A stretch of 64,000 nucleotides of DNA from Sphaerobacter thermophilus DSM 20745 (GTDB lineage Bacteria > Chloroflexota > Chloroflexia > Thermomicrobiales > Thermomicrobiaceae): NCBI RefSeq assembly GCF_000024985.1, contig NC_013524.1:1178001-1242000 (forward strand), read 5' to 3'. Below the pieces are notes generated by a model, which was not told the origin of the DNA, did not search any database, and saw nothing but the letters and a program-made list of their open reading frames with translations. Positions 16,442 to 24,856 of this stretch are shown piece after piece. The stretch's first letter is position 1, and each line of letters starts with the position of its first letter. The position numbers were made by a program, and so were the translations under genes.

Positions 16442-17836
16442 TCAGATGTGGATAGCCATGCCGTCCACAGCGAGCGCCGCCTCACCCAGAACCTCGGAGA
16501 TGGTTGGGTGCGGGTGCACGCTGAGGCCGATCTCCCATGGGGTGGCTTCCAGCAGCGAGGCTAGCGCCGCCTCGCCGATCAACTCGGTGGCGTGCCCACC
16601 GATGAGGTGCACGCCCAGGATCTCGTCGGTCTCGGCATCAGCGATCACCTTGGCGAAGCCGTCGACCTCGTCCTCGATGAGCGCCTTGCCGTTCGCGCGC
16701 AGCGGGAACTTGCCCACCTTAATGGTGCGCCCCTCTGCCTTGGCCTCCTCCTCGGTGAGGCCCACGCTGCCGATCTCGGGATGGCAGAAGGTGACGCTCG
16801 GCACCTTCTTGAGGTCGAGCGGCATCGGCTTCTTGCCCGCCAGCAGCTCCATGACGATGATCCCCTGATGCATCGCGGTGTGCGCCAGGAGCTGCTTGCC
16901 GATCACGTCGCCGATTGCGTAGACGCCGTCGACGCCGGTGAACCCGAAGTCGTCGGTGACGATGTAGCTGTCCTTAGTCTTGATGCCCAGCTCTTCCAGG
17001 CCGATATCCTCGATGTTCCCCTGGCGGCCGATCGCGACCAGGAGGGTGTCCGCCTCGATCCGCTCCTCCTTGCCGTCCCGCTTGACGCGGAGCTCGACAC
17101 CACCTTCGGTGATGTTGAAGTCCTCGGCGGTCGGGCGGTAGTCGGGGATGATCTTGATGCCGGCCTTGGTGAACGAGCGGGTGAGCTGCTGCGAGACCTC
17201 CCGGTCCTCGTTGGGCACCACACGCCCGACCAGGGTCACCTCGCAGCCGAAGTCGCGGTAGATCGTGGCGAACTCGACACCCGTTGCGCCGCCGCCGCGG
17301 ATGATGACCCGCTTCGGCAGATCGGGGGACCAGGTGGAGTGATCGCTGTTGATAACCCGCTTGCCGTCGAACTCGATGCCAGGGATCGCGCGCGGGCGGG
17401 AGCCGGTGTCGATAATGATTGCGTTGCCCTTGACCTCCTCGGTGCTGCCGTCCGCCTTGGTCACGATGACGGTACGGTTGTCCTTGAGGCGGCCGACGCC
17501 CTCATAGATATCGATCTTGTGCTTGCGGAAAAGGAACTGCAGGCCTTTGTAGTTCTGCTCAACGATGCGGCCGGAGCGCTCGATGGCCTTCGAGTAGTCG
17601 ATCTCGATGCCGGTAGCGGTGACGCCGTACTGCGCACCGTCCCGCATCAGCCGCGCGACGGAGCCGCTCTTGAGCAGGGCCTTGGTTGGGATGCAGCCAC
17701 GGTGCAGGCAGGTGCCGCCGACCTTGTCCTTCTCGACGACGGCGACTTTCAGTCCGAGCTGCGCGCCTCGGAATGCGGCCGCGTACCCGCCGGTCCCGCC
17801 GCCGAGCAGCACAACGTCGTATGACTCCCCTGGCAT
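16442..17836 (-). CDS. lpdA: Dihydrolipoamide dehydrogenase (E3)
   Basis: This 464-residue flavoprotein reoxidises dihydrolipoamide on E2 and reduces NAD+. It has the FAD Rossmann motif LLGGGTGGYAAAFRGAQLG, the redox disulfide Cys43/Cys48 in GGTCLHRGCIPTKA, the NAD-binding motif IIRGGGATGVEFA (an unusual RGGGATG rather than GGGxxG), and the C-terminal HPHPTISE with the catalytic His-Glu pair. It heads the 2-oxo acid dehydrogenase operon. A TGCCAA-CC-TTGGCA dyad lies about 165 bp upstream. Confidence 0.93.
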   Translation of the reverse strand: MPGESYDVVLLGGGTGGYAAAFRGAQLGLKVAVVEKDKVGGTCLHRGCIPTKALLKSGSVARLMRDGAQYGVTATGIEIDYSKAIERSGRIVEQNYKGLQFLFRKHKIDIYEGVGRLKDNRTVIVTKADGSTEEVKGNAIIIDTGSRPRAIPGIEFDGKRVINSDHSTWSPDLPKRVIIRGGGATGVEFATIYRDFGCEVTLVGRVVPNEDREVSQQLTRSFTKAGIKIIPDYRPTAEDFNITEGGVELRVKRDGKEERIEADTLLVAIGRQGNIEDIGLEELGIKTKDSYIVTDDFGFTGVDGVYAIGDVIGKQLLAHTAMHQGIIVMELLAGKKPMPLDLKKVPSVTFCHPEIGSVGLTEEEAKAEGRTIKVGKFPLRANGKALIEDEVDGFAKVIADAETDEILGVHLIGGHATELIGEAALASLLEATPWEIGLSVHPHPTISEVLGEAALAVDGMAIHI

Positions 17837-18188
17837 GCCTTCTCCCCTCTACTGCGCTGTAGCGCCGCACTCCCGGCGGGTTTACGGGGCGAGGCCGGCC
17901 CGCTGTCCGCACCCATGCACCCGAGACAACCGCAGGGTGCCTCGGAGCGGGCGGGGATGTTCTGCGGGGCTTTCGTCCACGGGAGGCGGTCGCACCTTCT
18001 ATGCCAACCTTGGCAATCCGGCCCTCCTTGCCCCACTGAGGCTAGTATACAGTGCCCGTCTGAATTCGCGCCCCGTCGACTGTACGAATGGGATGCCTGC
18101 GAACGGCCGAACCCCGCGACGGCGGGCAATTCGACCCCCGATTTGGCATACTTAGGATCGACATAAGCGACGAGAACTGGGGCTGACG
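17837..18188. other. Divergent intergenic region between lpdA and the SWIM gene
   Basis: This 352-bp gap separates divergently transcribed genes and should hold both promoters. The only clear structure is a perfect dyad TGCCAA-CC-TTGGCA at 18002-18015. I find no convincing -35/-10 pair on either strand and no small ORF with a good ribosome site. Confidence 0.5.
18002..18015. promoter_or_regulatory. Dyad TGCCAACCTTGGCA, possible operator for lpd operon
   Basis: A 6+2+6 perfect inverted repeat lies in the divergent promoter region. Its size and symmetry suit a dimeric regulator. The regulator is not identified in the window. Confidence 0.3.
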
Positions 18189-18524
18189 ATGACCACGATG
18201 CCGGAAACAATTGTGCCGGTCGCAACCTGGCGGCGCCTGGCGGAGAAGGCGGCGCGGGAAGGGCTGCGCGCCTACCGGCTCAACGGCGACCGGCGCGCCT
18301 GGGCGGTCACGAGCCATAGCCAGACCGACACCGCCTACGAGGTGACGATCCTCGATGGCGATCTCCTCTGCTCCTGCCGCGGGAGCGCCTTCCGCTCCTA
18401 CTGCAAGCACCGCGCGCTGGTGCTCGCGGAGCTGGGCCTGCTCGACGAGGCCGGGTCCGGTGTTGATGCCGAGGGGCGCCCGGTCGTGCCTGACCGGGTG
18501 ATCGAGGCACTGTACGCGGCGTAG
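18189..18524 (+). CDS. Small SWIM zinc-finger protein
   Basis: This 111-residue protein carries a SWIM-type zinc site CxC...CxH: Cys61, Cys63, Cys72 and His74 in CSCRGSAFRSYCKH. The N-terminal part (LAEKAAREGLRAYRLNGDRRAWAV) resembles the strand-rich lead-in seen before SWIM motifs in larger proteins. SWIM domains occur in SWI2/SNF2 helicases, MuDR transposases and stand-alone proteins and mediate DNA or protein contacts. As a free-standing domain its role is unknown. A strong rho-independent terminator follows at 18615-18660. Confidence 0.75.
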   Translation: MTTMPETIVPVATWRRLAEKAAREGLRAYRLNGDRRAWAVTSHSQTDTAYEVTILDGDLLCSCRGSAFRSYCKHRALVLAELGLLDEAGSGVDAEGRPVVPDRVIEALYAA

Positions 18525-18614
18525 TCCGGGCTTGTCATTCACTCCGTGACAACTTGCTCCCAGTCCGGAGAACGAGGTCACTCCGTTCCTGACACGCGAC
18601 ACGGTGAGTAGCCG

Positions 18615-18660
18615 GCGGCCGGGGTAGGTCTGACACCTGCCCCGGCCGCATTCCATTTTT
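18615..18660 (+). terminator. Rho-independent terminator after the SWIM gene
   Basis: GCGGCCGGGGTAGGT (18615-18629) pairs with ACCTGCCCCGGCCGC (18635-18649), a 15-bp stem with one G-U pair, followed by a CATTTTT run ending at 18660. Confidence 0.8.
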
Positions 18661-18706
18661 CCCGCTCCCGCGCTGAGTGCGGGACGTGGTGGTGAGGGAA
18701 CGGCCC

Positions 18707-20047
18707 TCACCACCGGCGAGACTCGCGGGCCGCCTGTACCTTGGCGAGCGCGGGCTCCGGCGTCGTGTGGCGGATGACGTACTCGGCCGAGAAGATCCAG
18801 AGCAGCGCGACGAATGGAGTCAAGACAATCGCGGGCAGTTGGCTCGTGCCGGTCGGGAGGAAAGCCACGGTCGGGGCGACCCATAGCGCCGCCAGCATCC
18901 AGCCCATGACGCCACGGTCCCATACCCCGGAGGTGGGCTCTCGGTGGATCGCGCGCCACAGGAGCGCGATTGCCGGCAGGAGGAGCGAGCCGGTGTGGAT
19001 CAGCGTGTGGTAGCTGAGCAGGCAGGTGGCGACCAGCATCAAGGCCGTTTCCGCCTCATCGGCCGGCGTGCCCCGCTCCGGTGTCGAGCGGCGCCAGACG
19101 GCGACGGTCACTCCCAGCAGCGTCAGCGAGATCCCGACGATGGCGACCTCCTGGACCAGTGCCGGGGCGCTGGGGAGCAGCCGGACGACGGTGCCCCGGA
19201 CGTTGATCATCCCCGTGACGTTGGTCGCGATCGTACCGGCGGGCTGGCTCAGGTCGTGGCTGAGCTCGAGATAGTCGGCCACCCCGGCGCTGCCGAGGAT
19301 TGCGAGCGACAGTCCGGCTGCCACCGCGCAGGCGATGGTTAGACCGATCAGCGCGCGCCAGCGCTGCTTGGTGGCCAGGTAAATGGCCGGCACGACAAGG
19401 AGCGGCGGCTTGATCGCCAGGATGCCGAGTGCGAGCCCAGCCGGGAGATCCTTGCCGCGCCGGCTGAGCACGACGTAGGCGACCACGCCCAGGAACAGCA
19501 GTCCCTCTGCCTGGCCGAGCCGCAGGGTGTAGAAAACGGGGAAGAAGCTGAACGTGACGAGCGGCAGCAGGCAGCCCAGGCGGAGGTTGAGCGCGCGGTC
19601 GAGCAGCCGCGCAGCGATGAAGAACGCTCCGGCGCTCAGGGCGACCCAGACGGCGAATGCCCCTGGCGCAGGCAACCACTGGAGCGGGAGGGCGAGAACT
19701 GCCAGGACCGGTGGGGCCACATACGGCTGGAGGATGCGGTCGGACCAGGAGACGCCCTGTGCGGCGATGATGGGGTATTGGGCGAGCCGCTGGGCCCACC
19801 AGTCGTAAAGGCGATGGCCGTCGCCATCAGCAATGATCTGAGCCGCGGTGTAGGTCGTCAGGAAGTCCATGCCGACATGGCCGAAGAGGCCGTCGACGAG
19901 CTGGCTGCCGAGCGCCATGATGAGCTGGACAACGAGCAGGAGCGCACAGCCGGCCACAATCGCGGTGTGGGCACCTCCGGTGCGGTCCACCCCCCTGCGG
20001 TCTTCGGAGGGGCGGACTGCTGGGGCCCGATGGGTCCTGGAAAGCAG
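18707..20047 (-). CDS. GT87/DUF2029-type polyprenol-phosphate mannosyltransferase-like membrane protein
   Basis: This multi-pass protein (about 446 residues) has roughly ten hydrophobic helices. The acidic residue pair in a HVGMDFLTTYTAAQII loop and the PPVLAVLALPLQWLP and LAIKPPLLVVPAIYL segments resemble the GT87/DUF2029 family of C-type glycosyltransferases that use polyprenyl-phosphate sugars outside the membrane. The start is uncertain. No ATG/GTG/TTG with a good ribosome site exists near the family N-terminus, but AAAGGAGG lies 6 bp before an in-frame CTG at 20047; GTG 19990 and a codon at 20161 are alternatives. It is divergent from citrate synthase. Confidence 0.7.
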   Translation of the reverse strand: MLSRTHRAPAVRPSEDRRGVDRTGGAHTAIVAGCALLLVVQLIMALGSQLVDGLFGHVGMDFLTTYTAAQIIADGDGHRLYDWWAQRLAQYPIIAAQGVSWSDRILQPYVAPPVLAVLALPLQWLPAPGAFAVWVALSAGAFFIAARLLDRALNLRLGCLLPLVTFSFFPVFYTLRLGQAEGLLFLGVVAYVVLSRRGKDLPAGLALGILAIKPPLLVVPAIYLATKQRWRALIGLTIACAVAAGLSLAILGSAGVADYLELSHDLSQPAGTIATNVTGMINVRGTVVRLLPSAPALVQEVAIVGISLTLLGVTVAVWRRSTPERGTPADEAETALMLVATCLLSYHTLIHTGSLLLPAIALLWRAIHREPTSGVWDRGVMGWMLAALWVAPTVAFLPTGTSQLPAIVLTPFVALLWIFSAEYVIRHTTPEPALAKVQAARESRRW

Positions 20048-20270
20048 GTCGTTCCTCCTTTCTGTACGCACGACACACGCCGGCCGCCCTGGCCGGCGAG
20101 CGCCCTGGAACTTCCACCAACCTGCGTGCCACCACTGCACCGGGCGCTTTACACGGCGCACGTTCTGCGATAAGGATGGGGAGGAGAACAGGGAGAATCA
20201 CGGCGTGCGAGTAACGACCGCAGCACGCTTGCCCCTTCAACGTTGCGCGAAGGAGAGAGAGGACTGAGTC

Positions 20271-21383
20271 ATGACCGCTCGAGGACTGGAAGGCGTCGTC
20301 GCAGGCACGACGCAGTTGAGCTCGATCATCGACGGGGTGCTGACCTACCGCGGCATCAACATTGATGATCTCGCGGAGCACGCCAGCTACGAGGAGGTTG
20401 TGCACCTGCTCTTCTTTGGCAGGCTCCCCACGCGCGCGGAGTTGGACGATCTGCGGCGGCAGCTCTCCGCCCTCCGCCCATTGCCCGAAGGATTGATGAC
20501 GCTGCTCCGCACCGTGCCGCGGGACGCGGTCCCGATGGACACGCTGCGCACGGCTGTCTCGGCGCTCGGGTTCTATGAGGAACACCCCAACGACACCAGC
20601 CGCGAGGTGAGCGTCGAGAAGGCGCTCCGGCTGGTTGCGCAGGTGCCGACCATCGTGGCGGCGCTGGAGCGCCTGCGGCGCGGCCAGGAGCCGGTGCCGC
20701 CCCCGGAGGGGACCGACACCGCGCATGCCTTCCTCCTGATGCTCAAGGGCACCGCGCCCGACGAGGTCGAAGTCGACGCGATGAACAAGATCCTCGTGCT
20801 CCACGCCGACCATGAGTTCAACGCGTCAACCTTCGCCGCGCGGGTCACGGCCGCGACGCTGGCCGACATGCATGCGGCGGTCACGGCCGCCGTGGCGGCA
20901 CTGAAGGGCCCACTCCATGGCGGGGCCAATGCCGCGGTGATGGCGGCGCTCCAGGAGATTGGCGACCTCGACGGGGTCGAGCCCTACGTTCTCGAGAAGC
21001 TGGCGCGCAAGGAGCGGATCATGGGCTTCGGCCACCGCGTCTACAAGCAGGGCGACCCGCGCGCCAAGTGGCTGCGCGAGATGTCGCGCCGGCTGGCCGA
21101 GCGATCGGGTGAGCCGAAGTGGTATGAGATGTCGGTCCGCATGGACGAGGTCATGCAGCGGGAAAAGGGGTTGTTCCCCAACGTGGACTTCTATGCGGCC
21201 ACTGTGTACCACTATCTCGGTATCCCGAAGGATCTGATGACCCCCGTCTTCGCCACCAGCCGCATCTCCGGCTGGACGGCACACATCCTCGAGCAATATG
21301 GCGACAACCGGCTGATCCGCCCTCGGGCGGACTACACCGGGCCGACCAGCCAGGCCTGGGTGCCGATCGACCAGCGCGGATAG
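20271..21383 (+). CDS. gltA: Citrate synthase
   Basis: This 370-residue enzyme condenses acetyl-CoA and oxaloacetate in the TCA cycle (or propionyl-CoA if it is a methylcitrate-type isoform). The catalytic residues are in place: His in LHGGANAAVM, His in MGFGHRVYKQGDPRA, and the Asp region of YHYLGIPKDLMTPVFATSR. Length is that of the short dimeric bacterial/archaeal type. GGAGAGAGAGGAC precedes the ATG. It is monocistronic, ending in a GC-rich hairpin. I cannot separate citrate from 2-methylcitrate synthase by sequence reading alone. Confidence 0.92.
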   Translation: MTARGLEGVVAGTTQLSSIIDGVLTYRGINIDDLAEHASYEEVVHLLFFGRLPTRAELDDLRRQLSALRPLPEGLMTLLRTVPRDAVPMDTLRTAVSALGFYEEHPNDTSREVSVEKALRLVAQVPTIVAALERLRRGQEPVPPPEGTDTAHAFLLMLKGTAPDEVEVDAMNKILVLHADHEFNASTFAARVTAATLADMHAAVTAAVAALKGPLHGGANAAVMAALQEIGDLDGVEPYVLEKLARKERIMGFGHRVYKQGDPRAKWLREMSRRLAERSGEPKWYEMSVRMDEVMQREKGLFPNVDFYAATVYHYLGIPKDLMTPVFATSRISGWTAHILEQYGDNRLIRPRADYTGPTSQAWVPIDQRG

Positions 21384-21394
21384 GCTCCTCTGGA

Positions 21395-21420
21395 GCGGCG
21401 GGGCCACGTCGCCCCGCCGC
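21395..21420 (+). terminator. Terminator-like hairpin after citrate synthase
   Basis: GCGGCGGGGC and GCCCCGCCGC form a perfect 10-bp stem with a 6-nt loop starting 12 bp after the stop codon. It lacks a T-run. Confidence 0.6.
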
Positions 21421-21562
21421 CACTGCGCGTGGGGCCGGCAGAATGCAGTGGTCTCCTGGCGGAACTGCTTCCGCCCGGCTGGAGTCGCTGCGTTCGGCAT
21501 GGTGGCCACGCGGGCAGGGGTCGGCCCCGGCCCTACCCGCGTCACGACGTCGTGAAGCGAGC

Positions 21563-21592
21563 GCAGGCCCGCCGGAAACCCGGCGGGCCTGC
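21563..21592 (-). terminator. Terminator-like hairpin after the molybdoenzyme gene
   Basis: GCAGGCCCGCCGG and CCGGCGGGCCTGC form a perfect 13-bp stem with a 4-nt loop, 8 bp past the stop of the sulfite-oxidase-family gene on the minus strand. Confidence 0.6.
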
Positions 21593-21599
21593 CGTCCAC

Positions 21600-22766
21600 T
21601 CACACCACGATGACGTCGACCGTCTGCACGACATTGTTGCCCATGCCCTGGTGGGTCCAGGGCGGCGTGAGCGGCTGCGTCTCGCCGTCGGCCGTGGTGG
21701 CTCGCACCGCCAGGGTGTGGCGCCCGGGGCGAGCATCCCAGTCGTAGCGCCAGCCACGCCAGGCGACGGGCGAAACCGCCGGGTCCAGCTCCGCCTCGGC
21801 CCAGGTGGCTCCCTGGTCGGTGCTGACCTCGACCCGTTCGATCGTGGCGCGCCCGGCCCAGGCGCGGCCCTGGAGGGCCACGCGCCCGGCCTTGACGACG
21901 CGAGTGCGGGTCGCGAAGTCGGGGATGCCTGGCGGGATCATCAGCGCGCGTGGCCGCATCCGCGTCACCGGTTCACCGGGATCATCGGCGCTCTGGGAGT
22001 AGCGGTAGCTCCCCACCATCTGGTAACCGGTGAACGGCTCCGCGAGGGCGCTGATGTCGGTCAGCCACTTGACGCTGGTCATGCCGTACCACCCGGGCAC
22101 CACAAGGCGCAGCGGGAAGCCGTGCTGCGGCGGCAGTGGCTCGCCGTTCATCGCCCAGGCCAGCAGCACATCGTCCCGCATCGCCTCCTCGCGGGAGAGG
22201 CTGCGCTGGTACGCCTGCACCATGCCACCCTGGACGCCCCAGTCGAGCCCGGTGAAGACGATGTCCACGGCGCGGGTGTCCAGCCCGGCCTCCTCCAGCA
22301 GGCCGCGCAGGGGCGTGCCGGTCCACTCGACGGTGCTCACCCCCTCCACGAGCCAGGGCTGGCTCGTCGGGCGCGGCGTCAGCAACGCGCGCCCGTTCCC
22401 GGCACACTCCAGCGTGACGGCCACCGTGACCGACGGGCGGGCCTGGAGGTCCGCCAGGGTCAGGCGCAGCGGGTTCGCTACGAGCCCGCCGACCGTCAGG
22501 TGGAAGTCGTCGGGCGTGATGTTCGGGATGTCGAAGTGGATCACCAGGTAATGCAGGCCGGTCGGGGTGATCGGATACCGTAGGGCTTCGAGCGGCATCC
22601 CGCGGTTCCGGAGCGCCAGTTGCACCTCCTCGCGGTAGAAGCGCTCGTCGGGGCTGAGCCCGCTGCCGTCTCCGACTGTCGGGAGCCCCTCGATGGTGTC
22701 CCGGTCCACCGGACGGCCGGGCGGTGCGCTCGTCTGGGCCGGAATCGGCTCGCGCGGGTCGACCAT
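21600..22766 (-). CDS. Sulfite oxidase family molybdopterin oxidoreductase
   Basis: This 388-residue protein has the sulfite-oxidase-type Moco domain with the molybdenum-ligand Cys121 in TLECAGNGRALL, further family blocks (EAGLDTRAVDIVFTGLDWG, HGFPLRLVVPGWYG, SVKWLTDI), and the C-terminal Mo-co dimerisation domain (VSTDQGATWAEAELD). There is no signal peptide, Tat motif or heme domain, so it resembles cytoplasmic or plant-type sulfite oxidases, or nitrate-reductase-like members without a cytochrome. Physiological role is probably sulfite detoxification, but the electron acceptor is unknown. Confidence 0.88.
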   Translation of the reverse strand: MVDPREPIPAQTSAPPGRPVDRDTIEGLPTVGDGSGLSPDERFYREEVQLALRNRGMPLEALRYPITPTGLHYLVIHFDIPNITPDDFHLTVGGLVANPLRLTLADLQARPSVTVAVTLECAGNGRALLTPRPTSQPWLVEGVSTVEWTGTPLRGLLEEAGLDTRAVDIVFTGLDWGVQGGMVQAYQRSLSREEAMRDDVLLAWAMNGEPLPPQHGFPLRLVVPGWYGMTSVKWLTDISALAEPFTGYQMVGSYRYSQSADDPGEPVTRMRPRALMIPPGIPDFATRTRVVKAGRVALQGRAWAGRATIERVEVSTDQGATWAEAELDPAVSPVAWRGWRYDWDARPGRHTLAVRATTADGETQPLTPPWTHQGMGNNVVQTVDVIVV

Positions 22767-23078
22767 GGCGTGCCTCCTTATCCGAATCCGAGCCCGTTGA
22801 ATGTCCGATCGTCTTAGTCTACGACAGATTCAGCCTGTTGTGACCTCGTGCGGGGCCGACGTGGCTTGCGAATCCGTGAATTCCTGGGGCGTCCGACTGC
22901 GCGCGTAGCCGGGGCTGGGCGTGCGGAGGTATGCACCCGGCGTGGGCGCTCGCGCACGGAGTCTTGACGGTCTGGGTGTCTCCGGAGAGAGTGTGCACAG
23001 GTGTGTCGGACGCCCGTCGCGGCGGGGCGCGCTGCGGCGGCCGGTCCGGTTGCTGTGGCACGCGGATAGGGAGGTCTT
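22767..23078. other. Divergent intergenic region, nothing distinct
   Basis: This 312-bp gap separates the molybdoenzyme and D-aminoacylase genes, which diverge. AAGGAGGC is the ribosome site of the molybdoenzyme gene and GGGAGGTCTT that of the aminoacylase gene. I see no convincing promoter pair, repeat or structured RNA. Confidence 0.5.
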
Positions 23079-24710
23079 ATGGCGGATATCGATGTCCTGA
23101 TCCGCAACGGGAAGGTGGTCGATGGATCCGGGAATCCCTGGTTCATCGGCGATGTGGCGATCTCAGGCGATCGCATCCTCGACATTACGCCGCCCGGCAT
23201 GATCCCGGACGAGAAGGCGCGGGAGGTGGTCGATGCCACCGGCATGGTGGTCTGCCCCGGATTCATCGACATCCAGAGCCACTCGATCCTGCCGCTGATG
23301 GCCGACGGGCGCTGCCTCTCCAAGATCACCCAGGGCGTGACGACCGAGATCATGGGCGAGGCCTGGACGCCGGCACCGGCCGGCGGCCGCTTCACCGACC
23401 CGTTGGCGAACGCCTTCTTCCCGATGGATGTCGGTGACTGGGCCGAACGCGCACGTGGCTGGACCCGCTTCCGCCACTGGTTCGAGGCGCTCACCGAGCG
23501 CGGGGTCTCCCCGAACGTTGGCTCGTTCCTGGGCGGCGGCACGTTGTGGCAATACGCCAAGGGTATGGACATGGGTCCGGCCAGCGCCGACGAGCTGGAG
23601 ACGATGCGCCGGGTAATGGCGGAGGTGATGGAGGACGGCGCCTTCGGCGTCTCCTTCGCGTTGATCTACCCGCCCGACACCTTCGCCAGCACCGACGAGA
23701 TCGTGGAGGTCTGCAAGGTCGTCGCGCGCTACGGCGGCGTCTACATCACTCACATGCGGTCGGAGTCGACCGGGCTGCTCGACGGGCTGGAGGAGGCGCT
23801 GGAGATCGGCCGGCGCTCGGGCGCACCGGTGGAGATCTACCACCTCAAGGCGTCGGGCCGGGAGGCCTGGCACCTGATGCCGGCCACCATCGCGCGCATC
23901 GAGGCGGCGCGCGCCGAGGGCCTGGATGTGACGGCCGACATGTACCCCTACACCGCCAGTGGCACCGGCCTGTCGTCGGTGTTGCCGCCCTGGGCCGCGG
24001 CCGGCGGGAAGTTCTACGACAACCTGCGTGACCCGGAGATGCGGGCCAAGATCAAGGCCGAGGCGTTGAACCCGTCCGGTGGCTGGGAAGCACAGGTCGA
24101 CATGGCGGGCGCGGACAACGTTATGCCCGTCGGCTTCGCCAAGCCGGAGAACCAGCAGTACGTCGGCAAGCGGCTCTCCGAGATCGCGGAGATGCGTGGC
24201 CAGGACTGGGTCGACGCGGCGATGGATCTGCTGGCCTCGGAAGGGCAGCGCATCTTCACCATCTATTTCAAGATGAGTGAGGACAACCTGCGGCTGCAGC
24301 TCAAGCAGCCGTGGATCAAGATCTCGACCGACGCCGGCGGGCTCGACCCCGCCTGGGCCACCGTCCAGGGGCCGACGCACCCACGCGCCTATGGCACCTA
24401 CCCGCGCGTGCTGGGCAAGTACGTGCGTGAGGAGAAGGTCATCCCGCTGGAGGACGCGATCCGCAAGATGACCTCCTCGGTCGCGGATCGGCTCGGGCTG
24501 CGCGACCGCGGTCTGCTGCGGGCGGGCATGTTTGCCGACGTCGTCGTGTTCGACCCGGAGACGATCGGCGACCGGGCGACCTTCGAGGAGCCGCACCAGC
24601 TCTCGGTCGGCGTGCGCGACGTGTGGGTCAACGGCACCCGCGTGCTGCAGGACGGCGAGCACACCGGCGCGATGCCCGGACGCTTCGTCGCGCCGTGGCG
24701 GCGGGCGTAG
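23079..24710 (+). CDS. N-acyl-D-amino-acid deacylase (D-aminoacylase family)
   Basis: This 543-residue amidohydrolase resembles D-aminoacylases, which remove N-acyl groups from D-amino acids. It shows the beta-sandwich start (VLIRNGKVVDGSGNPWFIGD), GFIDIQSHS with the metal-site His, a Lys/His region THMRSESTGLLDGLEEALEI followed by EIYHLKASGRE, and the late KISTDAGGLDPAW segment containing the catalytic-type Asp. The C-terminal part returns to the sandwich (GLLRAGMFADVVVFDPETI). Length is usual. It is monocistronic and ends in a 14-bp hairpin. Exact acyl or amino-acid specificity unknown. Confidence 0.87.
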   Translation: MADIDVLIRNGKVVDGSGNPWFIGDVAISGDRILDITPPGMIPDEKAREVVDATGMVVCPGFIDIQSHSILPLMADGRCLSKITQGVTTEIMGEAWTPAPAGGRFTDPLANAFFPMDVGDWAERARGWTRFRHWFEALTERGVSPNVGSFLGGGTLWQYAKGMDMGPASADELETMRRVMAEVMEDGAFGVSFALIYPPDTFASTDEIVEVCKVVARYGGVYITHMRSESTGLLDGLEEALEIGRRSGAPVEIYHLKASGREAWHLMPATIARIEAARAEGLDVTADMYPYTASGTGLSSVLPPWAAAGGKFYDNLRDPEMRAKIKAEALNPSGGWEAQVDMAGADNVMPVGFAKPENQQYVGKRLSEIAEMRGQDWVDAAMDLLASEGQRIFTIYFKMSEDNLRLQLKQPWIKISTDAGGLDPAWATVQGPTHPRAYGTYPRVLGKYVREEKVIPLEDAIRKMTSSVADRLGLRDRGLLRAGMFADVVVFDPETIGDRATFEEPHQLSVGVRDVWVNGTRVLQDGEHTGAMPGRFVAPWRRA

Positions 24711-24742
24711 CGCGCCGGTAACACGGATCAGCTAGGAAAACC

Positions 24743-24780
24743 CGCCGGTGCCGGGTCGCAGTGGCCACCCGGCACCGGCG
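24743..24780 (+). terminator. Terminator-like hairpin after the D-aminoacylase gene
   Basis: CGCCGGTGCCGGGT (24743-24756) pairs perfectly with ACCCGGCACCGGCG (24767-24780) over 14 bp with a 10-nt loop. Confidence 0.65.
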
Positions 24781-24856
24781 GCATTCCGTACACTATCATC
24801 CATCAGGAGGCGCAGGACGCGCCCCTCAGGTTTGGTCTTCAGGACAGCAGGGACGC

